Shown here piece after piece: positions 5,493-10,989 of a DNA stretch of 12,818 nt. The notes beneath the pieces are model-generated. The model was not told the DNA's origin, did not search any database, and saw only the letters and a program-made list of their open reading frames with translations. The DNA is from Candidatus Uhrbacteria bacterium RIFOXYB12_FULL_58_10 (GTDB taxonomy: Bacteria; Patescibacteriota; Patescibacteriia; UBA9934; GWF2-40-263). The stretch is from contig CALRGL010000024.1 of assembly GCA_943357275.1 (NCBI GenBank), positions 1 to 12,818 on the forward strand, read 5' to 3'. Numbering within the stretch: the stretch's first letter is position 1; each line of letters starts with the position of its first letter. The position numbers and the translations under genes are program-made.

Positions 5493-6824
5493 TTACTTAT
5501 AAAGAACATCATTTGTGACAGATCGAGAATAACTATTTCTTGGCGACAAAACAGTTTGAAACAAGATCGCATAGATAATGACAAAGAAAATAAACCAAAG
5601 AATATCAGCCACAAGAACCCAGATCAATGATTTCCAATCACTCTTTGTCGACAAATAAAGAGCTGGTCCAATAATAACCAAGATATAAATCATCACTAAT
5701 ATTAACCCGATAACGAGTTCAAGAACTGGATTATACCCAAAAAGATAGGAAAAATTGATGTTCGAATAGACTAACAGAAACGTAAGACCTAACACAACAA
5801 ACACGGAACAAAAACTGATCAAGAGAATCATGGATGCCATTGGTCGAGTGCTTTTCGACGGAACAGATGATGATTCAGCCACGGATCCAGATAAGCTGTT
5901 CCCCATTTTCAGTTGCCGTTGTTTAAGAAATTTGAAAAGAAAGAGTCCTCCTGTAACAATTCCCGCTAGGATGAGTAGCGTCAATAAAATAGATCCAAGA
6001 TACAATCGAAACCAATTTTTCGCATATTCACCTTTAACAACGAAACTTTCGTTTGGTGAAAGATTTTTTGCTTCTTTTACATAGACACCATTTGAACCAA
6101 TACTTCTAACAGCACTGTCGAGCTTAGGACTTGAGGCTGTTTGAGCCATACCAAATGATTCAGCACCTACACCCGTTGTTCCGTAATTCACTTCTGCTTT
6201 TCTGTCTTTCAGTATCAGATCACTATCAACATCCACAGAAACTCTCACGTTTTGAATACGTGAAGGAACCTTCAAGGTTTCAAACTTAAATTGAGACAAC
6301 CCAAGAACATTATTCACATAACCCTTTGTCGCATAAGCAACAATGATCGCCGTGGATTTATACGAGGCAACAGGGGTTGGCAAGGTGAATCGATACAAAT
6401 TTCCTGATTTAGAAGGCTCGATTTTTGTATATTCTGCTTTTTTATCTGCAGACCCATAATATCTACTAGAGTAATCAGGCTCTTCGTACTTCAAACAAGT
6501 TCTTGGTTCTGGTGGGTCTGTATAATACTTCGTTGTACTAAACTGAGTACAAGTCTGCGGAAGCTTCATTTGATACACAGTCATTTCCGTTGGAATCACC
6601 TTTGGAACCTCAAACGAAAACTCGGTGAGTGGTTTATTGTCTGGATTGGTGACCACGAGCTTAGCATAGACGATTGCCTCCCCATTTCCACGAAACACAA
6701 CGGAATAAGAATGATCTTGTCCAAAGAGGAGTTCACTTTGAGCCAAAACAGGACTCGATGCACCCAACGTCAGAAAGATCGATAAAACGAGTAATGAAAC
6801 AGCTTTTTTAAATAGGTTTTTCAT
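5493..6824 (-). CDS. Exported protein with beta-rich ectodomain and four C-terminal membrane helices
   Basis: I do not recognise this 443-residue protein. Seen: a clean signal peptide (MKNLFKKAVSLLVLS..., cleavage likely after VLA, residue 28), then about 240 residues of strand-like, hydrophilic sequence with C92 and C110 and a Tyr/Ser-rich segment (117-135). Membrane helices follow at about 272-298, 331-353, 366-390 and 400-424, with a basic and serine-rich cytoplasmic linker at 299-330. The ectodomain would lie outside the membrane. The ATG at 6822-6824 is chosen because it begins the signal peptide; a TTG eight codons upstream would place extra residues before it. It is the first gene of the envelope operon, with an extended -10 promoter just upstream. 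Its layout recalls DUF2207-like proteins, but I see no motif proving that. Confidence 0.85.
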   Translation of the reverse strand: MKNLFKKAVSLLVLSIFLTLGASSPVLAQSELLFGQDHSYSVVFRGNGEAIVYAKLVVTNPDNKPLTEFSFEVPKVIPTEMTVYQMKLPQTCTQFSTTKYYTDPPEPRTCLKYEEPDYSSRYYGSADKKAEYTKIEPSKSGNLYRFTLPTPVASYKSTAIIVAYATKGYVNNVLGLSQFKFETLKVPSRIQNVRVSVDVDSDLILKDRKAEVNYGTTGVGAESFGMAQTASSPKLDSAVRSIGSNGVYVKEAKNLSPNESFVVKGEYAKNWFRLYLGSILLTLLILAGIVTGGLFLFKFLKQRQLKMGNSLSGSVAESSSVPSKSTRPMASMILLISFCSVFVVLGLTFLLVYSNINFSYLFGYNPVLELVIGLILVMIYILVIIGPALYLSTKSDWKSLIWVLVADILWFIFFVIIYAILFQTVLSPRNSYSRSVTNDVLYK

Positions 6825-6849
6825 ATAAAGATAGTGAATGATTATCAAA

Positions 6850-6855
6850 AGTATA
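6850..6855 (-). promoter_or_regulatory. Extended -10 promoter of the envelope operon
   Basis: Minus-strand TATACT preceded by TGT, i.e. the extended -10 form TGnTATACT. No good -35 box is visible at the right distance, which an extended -10 can tolerate. The predicted start is near 6843, about 19 nt before the ATG at 6824. It diverges from the promoter at 6868-6896. Confidence 0.55.
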
Positions 6856-6867
6856 ACACAATTACGC

Positions 6868-6896
6868 TTGTAAGATTCGATCCCGAGTGATATTCT
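6868..6896 (+). promoter_or_regulatory. Candidate promoter of the 107-residue protein gene
   Basis: TTGTAA (6868-6873) and TATTCT (6891-6896) with a 17-nt spacer, each matching consensus at 4 of 6 positions. The transcript would start near 6903, about 20 nt before the ATG at 6924. Confidence 0.4.
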
Positions 6897-6923
6897 CTGA
6901 GTAAATAATTGAAAAAAGACTAT

Positions 6924-7247
6924 ATGTTTTTAGATCGTGGACAAGAAATGCAACGAATGGATCAAGATCCCTTTTCTCCGGAGATGCCTGGACAAAAACC
7001 GGAAATAAATCTCTCTAACGATGAAGATTATTCCTCAGCTGTTGAAGATGCTAGTTTTGGAATGGTAAATGAAAGTAAAACAGACAATCCAAAGTATCTA
7101 CGTGGATTTGCAGATAAAATTAAAGATCCAACCATTCAATCAGAAATTAGAAAACTAGCAGATCAAATAGAACAAAATCCAAATAGGACCGTGGATTTAC
7201 AAGGAACAGCCAAACGATTACGAGCAGGTATCAACAAAGCCGCTTAA
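6924..7247 (+). CDS. Small soluble acidic protein of unknown function
   Basis: I do not recognise this 107-residue protein. Seen: an acidic, probably disordered N-terminal half rich in Asp, Glu, Met and Pro (residues 1-55), then a helix-prone, charged C-terminal half with KYLRGFADKIKDP and IRKLADQIEQNP followed by a basic end (AKRLRAGINKAA). There is no signal peptide, membrane helix or cysteine. The ATG at 6924 is preferred; an in-frame TTG at 6909 would add five residues, and neither has a good Shine-Dalgarno sequence. The gene is monocistronic, with its own promoter and a strong terminator 2 nt after the stop. The helical tail suggests a binding or packing role, but this is only a guess. 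Confidence 0.72.
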   Translation: MFLDRGQEMQRMDQDPFSPEMPGQKPEINLSNDEDYSSAVEDASFGMVNESKTDNPKYLRGFADKIKDPTIQSEIRKLADQIEQNPNRTVDLQGTAKRLRAGINKAA

Positions 7248-7248
7248 A

Positions 7249-7286
7249 AAAACAAAACAACCGATTTTCATCGGTTGTTTTGTTTT
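7249..7286 (+). terminator. Strong intrinsic terminator (palindrome copy 1)
   Basis: A perfect 17-bp stem (7249-7265 with 7270-7286) with a TTTC loop, an A-run on the left and a T-run on the right, starting 2 nt after the stop of the 107-residue protein gene. Its inner 16-bp arms are identical to those of the terminator at 8065-8100. Confidence 0.92.
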
Positions 7287-7302
7287 CTATAATTGGTATA
7301 CA
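7275..7302 (+). promoter_or_regulatory. Candidate promoter of the LAGLIDADG endonuclease
   Basis: TTGTTT (7275-7280) and TATACA (7297-7302) with a 16-nt spacer; the -10 is preceded by TGG, an extended -10 form. The transcript would start near 7309, 21 nt before the ATG. The -35 box would lie in the right arm of the preceding terminator. Weak by itself. Confidence 0.35.
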
Positions 7303-7329
7303 CTTACATTTGAGTTCTCTTGAACTTTT

Positions 7330-7977
7330 ATGGCAAAGCCGAAACAAAAAATCAAAATAGAGTGGTCAGAAAACTTTGCTTATGCCATCGGTTTGATCGT
7401 AACAGATGGTTGTCTTTCAAAAAGTGGAAGACATGTAGAATTTACATCGAAAGACTTGGATCAAGTTGAAAATTTTTTGTTTGCACTGAATATTAAGTCG
7501 AGAATCACACTAAAGACGCGAGCAAAAGAGAAAGAAAAAAAGTATTTTCGTGTTCAAATTGGGGATGTTTGTTTTTATCGTTTCCTAGAATCTATCGGTC
7601 TCATGCAAAAGAAAACTCTTATTATGGGACAAATTACTATCCCCAGAGAATTTTTTGCTGATTTTCTACGCGGACATTTTGACGGGGACGGATATTTTTA
7701 CTCTTACATGGATCCTCGATGGAAATCGAGTCATATGTTTTACCTCGTTTTTACTTCAGCTAGCCAAGATCATCTAAAATGGCTTAATCAAATGATTCTT
7801 GATTATTACGAAATTCAAGGAACGATCTCATTCTCTCGAAGGTGTGGTCTTCTCAAATATTCCAAGAAAAAGGCCGAAAAACTCATTTTGATTTTTTATA
7901 AGGATCCGAAAAGTCTTTGTCTCACACGCAAACGCTTGAAAGTTTCAGCAGGATTATCTATACTGCAAGCGCGTTGA
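7330..7977 (+). CDS. LAGLIDADG homing endonuclease, free-standing
   Basis: A 215-residue two-motif LAGLIDADG endonuclease. Motif 1 is YAIGLIVTDG (18-27) and motif 2 is FLRGHFDGDG (112-121). Both catalytic acids are present (D26 and D120), so the protein looks intact and active. Each motif is followed by the expected basic, strand-rich half-domain used for DNA contact, and the C terminus has the LCLTRKR segment seen in relatives. Such enzymes cut a long DNA target and spread by repair copying. The gene is not in an intron or intein as far as the window shows. It stops 2 nt before tRNA-Leu, and its last codons contain a promoter-like sequence for that tRNA. No Shine-Dalgarno sequence precedes the ATG at 7330. 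Free-standing LAGLIDADG genes are common in Patescibacteria. Confidence 0.92.
   Translation: MAKPKQKIKIEWSENFAYAIGLIVTDGCLSKSGRHVEFTSKDLDQVENFLFALNIKSRITLKTRAKEKEKKYFRVQIGDVCFYRFLESIGLMQKKTLIMGQITIPREFFADFLRGHFDGDGYFYSYMDPRWKSSHMFYLVFTSASQDHLKWLNQMILDYYEIQGTISFSRRCGLLKYSKKKAEKLILIFYKDPKSLCLTRKRLKVSAGLSILQAR
7936..7964 (+). promoter_or_regulatory. Promoter of tRNA-Leu inside the endonuclease gene
   Basis: TTGAAA (7936-7941, 5 of 6) and TATACT (7959-7964, 5 of 6) with exactly 17 nt between them. Transcription would start near 7971, about 9 nt before the tRNA's 5' end. The element lies within the last 14 codons of the endonuclease. Confidence 0.65.
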
Positions 7978-7979
7978 AT

Positions 7980-8065
7980 GCGCGGGTGGTGTAATGGTAG
8001 CCACGCCAGCTTGAGGGGCTGGTGGTCGCAAGGCCGTGGAAGTTCGAGTCTTCTCCCGCGCACCA
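7980..8065 (+). tRNA. tRNA-Leu (anticodon GAG)
   Basis: A class II tRNA with a full cloverleaf. The acceptor stem is GCGCGGG/CCCGCGC (7980-7986/8055-8061) and the D stem is GTG/CAC. The anticodon stem CCAGC/GCTGG closes the loop TTGAGGG, with anticodon GAG at 8013-8015. A long variable arm GGTC-GCAA-GGCC is typical of leucine tRNAs. The T stem GGAAG/CTTCT closes TTCGAGT. The discriminator is A8062, and CCA is encoded at 8063-8065. It reads CUC and CUU. Confidence 0.96.
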
Positions 8066-8100
8066 AACAAAACAACCGATTTCGATCGGTTGTTTTGTTT
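8065..8100 (+). terminator. Bidirectional terminator (palindrome copy 2) after tRNA-Leu
   Basis: A perfect 16-bp stem (8065-8080 with 8085-8100) closed by TTCG, a very stable RNA tetraloop. The stem begins on the last A of the tRNA CCA. It can serve tRNA-Leu on the plus strand and the converging kinase-like operon on the minus strand, whose TAA (8099-8101) lies across its right end. Confidence 0.92.
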
Positions 8101-8839
8101 ATGCCTGAAACATTCTTTCCTTCCCCGTAATGATTTTCAAGGTTTTTGGCTCGATTCCAATATCAAATCTTGTCCCTTCCATGACCAGTCCGTCTGCCAA
8201 CAAAGAAAACGGTTTATCTGCTCGAATCGCCAAAGAAGTAAAAGGCAAGATGCTTTGCGTTGTGATCATGCGACCAAAGAGTTTTTGTTCTCTTACCTGA
8301 GACTGAATCACCGCGTGAAGAATACCGTCGGTTGGATCTGAATCCTCTTGTAGATTACGAATCTCGAGTGAGCTCTTACTTGTTGCGGTAATCCGAAACT
8401 TTCCATCATCAGCCATAAGTTCGGCTTTGAAGTCAGGAATGCGAATGCCCGTAATAAACTTTCTTCCATTGATCGTACCTACGTCAATCTCTTCGACTCG
8501 ACGTGCGCTCAAAACATCACACGCAAGAACCCCCTCGGGCATCCCAAGTTTTTTTGCGAGTTCATTGTTTGGACCAATCGGGATGATTCCAAGAACCACG
8601 TTTGTATCACTGAGCACGTTAATTGTTTTACGAACGGTTTCATCATTTCCAACCACCACAACCGTTTCCACCCCACGATCGATTTCATCACGAATCATTT
8701 CTTCGGCATTGCGAAACAAAGCAAGACGGGAAATCTTGCCAGCAATACCAAGGTCTGTTAAACGGTTCTCGATTTTTAAGAGCTCTTTTTCGAATCGTTT
8801 ATTCTCTTGGATGTAATCATCGTAGAGATAGCAATACAT
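8099..8839 (-). CDS. Divergent diacylglycerol kinase/lipid kinase-like protein
   Basis: A 246-residue protein with the layout of the DAGK catalytic/YegS-type lipid kinase family. Seen: ETVVVVGNDETVRKTINVL (58-76) in the place of the ATP-site GGDGT motif, LGIIPIGPNNELAKKLGMP (83-101) in the place of the IPxGTxNDxA motif, and a C-terminal beta domain with SLLADGLVM (212-220) and PKTLKIITG (231-239). The fold signature is clear, but the usual glycines are replaced (G64-N65-D66-E67-T68) and the threonine of GT is a proline. It may be a kinase with altered specificity or a non-catalytic relative. It is soluble, with no membrane helix. The ATG at 8837-8839 lies 3 nt from the bactofilin stop; it is the last gene of its operon. 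Confidence 0.78.
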   Translation of the reverse strand: MYCYLYDDYIQENKRFEKELLKIENRLTDLGIAGKISRLALFRNAEEMIRDEIDRGVETVVVVGNDETVRKTINVLSDTNVVLGIIPIGPNNELAKKLGMPEGVLACDVLSARRVEEIDVGTINGRKFITGIRIPDFKAELMADDGKFRITATSKSSLEIRNLQEDSDPTDGILHAVIQSQVREQKLFGRMITTQSILPFTSLAIRADKPFSLLADGLVMEGTRFDIGIEPKTLKIITGKERMFQA

Positions 8840-8842
8840 AGC

Positions 8843-9262
8843 TTACCCAACCTGTTCCTCGGAATACTCTTCGGTAGAGGCACGTCGTCCTCCACGCTTG
8901 GACGACTCTGGTCCACTCATGGTGATTGTTCCATTGATTTCTGCACCTGGTTCAACAGATAAAACAGCAGTCGTGATGTTACCTCGAACTTTAGAGGTTG
9001 CTGTAAGTTCAAGACGTTCTGTTGCTTCGAGGTCTCCTAAAATCTCTCCGGCAATCAGTGCAGTTGCTGCGGTAACACTTGCGTGGATACGAGCCGTTTG
9101 ACCGATTTGAAGATTTTGAGCCGTCTTAATTGATCCAACTACTTCTCCATCGATGAGCACGTTTCCATCTGAACTAAAGTCACCTTCAACTTTAACTCCT
9201 TGAGCAATGATTGTTTCACTGCCCTGTGCTGAGTGTGCCATATGAGCTTCTTTTTTAAACAT
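8843..9262 (-). CDS. Bactofilin (polymer-forming cytoskeletal protein)
   Basis: A 139-residue bactofilin. Seen: a short N-terminal tail, then a repetitive right-handed beta-helix domain (about residues 18-115) with the family opening TIIAQGVKVEGDF (17-29), DGNVLIDGEVVGSI (32-45), and successive short strands ending in glycines, and a disordered charged C-terminal tail (116-139). Bactofilins self-assemble into filaments that act as scaffolds for envelope enzymes or cell shape. The ATG at 9260-9262 is used; an in-frame ATG at 9241 would remove seven residues, and neither has a clear Shine-Dalgarno sequence. It lies 17 nt after argS and 3 nt before the kinase-like gene, so the genes are probably cotranscribed. 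Confidence 0.93.
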   Translation of the reverse strand: MFKKEAHMAHSAQGSETIIAQGVKVEGDFSSDGNVLIDGEVVGSIKTAQNLQIGQTARIHASVTAATALIAGEILGDLEATERLELTATSKVRGNITTAVLSVEPGAEINGTITMSGPESSKRGGRRASTEEYSEEQVG

Positions 9263-9279
9263 AGAAAAAGGATTAAAGA

Positions 9280-10986
9280 CTACATTTCTTGGACAACCTC
9301 GATCCCCATGAGAGTGAGTCCGTTTTGTAAGACTTGCTGAACCGCTTGTAACAGAGCAAGACGCTGGGTCATCTCCTCTTCCTCGCCCTGGAGAATCTGA
9401 ACATCATTGTAATACGAAGAAAAGGCTTTTGCGAGTTCGAACAGGTATTGTGCCATGCGACTTAAGTGGAATGTCGAAGCAATTTCGAAGACTTCCTCTG
9501 GATATTGACTGAGCAGGACTAAGAGTCGATGCTCAATTGGAGAAACTAATTTCTTTGTAGAACGGGTGGGTTTGAGCTTTCCTGCCTTTTTGAGCAAGCT
9601 CGCAATACGCGCGTTTGTGTAAAGAAGATAGGGTCCACTGAATCCGTCAAAAGAGAGGGCTTCTTCAAAATCGAAGAGGATTTTCTTTTCCGGATCCTGT
9701 TTCAACATCCCAAATCGCATTCCTGCAAACGCGACAGCTTGTGCCACTTCCTCAATTTGTTTTTCCTTCCAATCGGTATGACGCGTCGAAGTTTCTTTTT
9801 TAGCTTCTTCGATAAGCACATCACGGAAATCTTCGTAACGAATCACGTTTCCTTTTCGAGAAGCCATGGCTCCCTCTTTGAGCGAAACAAATTCATACGA
9901 GAGATGTTGCACATCGCGTTCAAACTTCATCAGCTCAAGCGTTGCAAACAATTGCTGGAGTGCGTGCGTCTGACGAGCATCCACAACGTAAATCGATTTG
10001 AGCGGATGATAGTCTTCTTCTTTTTTCTGAGCGAGTGCTAGATCTTTTGCGTTGTAAAGAAGCGTTCCGTCAGACTTCACAAGCAAGTTCACGCCCAAGT
10101 CTTGGTCCTCCAAGTTCACAATCCACGCGCCTTGAGATTCGACAACAATACCTTGCTTAATCAGATCTTCAATAATCTTTTTTGTCTTGTCGATGAGTTG
10201 GCTTTCAAAATACCACGTCTCAATTGTGAGACCGAGTTCGTCGTAGACACGCTCCAAAAACTCAATGGACCACTTACGCGTTTCTTTCCAGATGGCTACT
10301 TCTTTCCCCTTTTGATCTTCTAAGTTTCTAAACACCTCTGAAATTTCTAGTTTAAACGTTGGGTCTTCTTCAGATTTTTCTGTTGATTCCACGTAAACCT
10401 CACGTAAAAAGTCGATGCGTTTATCTTTTTGAACAGCTTCTCCTTCATGAAAACGCATCATACCCCACACCGACTTGGCAACGTGTGCGCCAAGGTCGTT
10501 GATATAGGCAACGGGGATTACGTCGTATCCATTGGCTCTGAGAACGTCGACAAGCATCTGACCTAAAAACAAGTTACGCAAGTGACCAATATGAATGTCT
10601 TTGTGTGTGTTCAGGTTTGCAAATTCCACCATGATCCGTTTTCCGTTTCCAACGTCTGAGGTTCCATACTTGTCTGCTTGTTTGTGAATCTCTTCCAACA
10701 CTTGGTCTCCAAACTGCGGGGTTGTAAACGAAAAGTTTACATAGGGCCCAACGGCTTTAATGTTTCCGATAAACTTCTTTGGACCAATCTTTGCCGCAAG
10801 CTCCACCGCAATTTCTTGCGGGTTCTTTTGTAGTTTCTTTGCCAACACAAAACAAGGAAACGCCACGTCTCCCAAAGAGAGATCTGGCGGAACCTCGAGC
10901 ATATCAATGGATGGTGAAAATCCCCCACCAACCGCTTGTTTAAGCTCTGTAAGAACCTGTTGTTTGGCTTCTTGAATCGTAGACAT
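9280..10986 (-). CDS. argS: Arginyl-tRNA synthetase
   Basis: Class I synthetase that charges tRNA-Arg with arginine in the cytoplasm. Seen: an N-terminal Add-1-type domain (about 1-110), the catalytic entry FANLNTHKDIHIGHLRN (122-138) with the HIGH motif at 132-135, INDLGAHVAKSVWGMM (162-177), DARQTHALQQLF (336-347), and MASRKGN (374-380) where the KMSKS loop stands. A helical anticodon-binding DALR domain follows to residue 568. The length is normal and no key element is missing. The ATG at 10984-10986 is 3 nt after the valS stop. Pairing of argS directly behind valS suggests one operon of synthetase genes feeding into bactofilin. Confidence 0.98.
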   Translation of the reverse strand: MSTIQEAKQQVLTELKQAVGGGFSPSIDMLEVPPDLSLGDVAFPCFVLAKKLQKNPQEIAVELAAKIGPKKFIGNIKAVGPYVNFSFTTPQFGDQVLEEIHKQADKYGTSDVGNGKRIMVEFANLNTHKDIHIGHLRNLFLGQMLVDVLRANGYDVIPVAYINDLGAHVAKSVWGMMRFHEGEAVQKDKRIDFLREVYVESTEKSEEDPTFKLEISEVFRNLEDQKGKEVAIWKETRKWSIEFLERVYDELGLTIETWYFESQLIDKTKKIIEDLIKQGIVVESQGAWIVNLEDQDLGVNLLVKSDGTLLYNAKDLALAQKKEEDYHPLKSIYVVDARQTHALQQLFATLELMKFERDVQHLSYEFVSLKEGAMASRKGNVIRYEDFRDVLIEEAKKETSTRHTDWKEKQIEEVAQAVAFAGMRFGMLKQDPEKKILFDFEEALSFDGFSGPYLLYTNARIASLLKKAGKLKPTRSTKKLVSPIEHRLLVLLSQYPEEVFEIASTFHLSRMAQYLFELAKAFSSYYNDVQILQGEEEEMTQRLALLQAVQQVLQNGLTLMGIEVVQEM

Positions 10987-10989
10987 AGG

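Noticed and set aside
6825..6848. TTG start eight codons upstream for the exported protein
   Set aside because: The ATG at 6824 begins a textbook signal peptide; the extension adds residues before it and runs close to the predicted transcript start.
7330..7977. LAGLIDADG gene as part of a tRNA intron or an intein
   Set aside because: tRNA-Leu is complete and continuous (7980-8065), and the endonuclease has its own start and stop without splicing-domain motifs.
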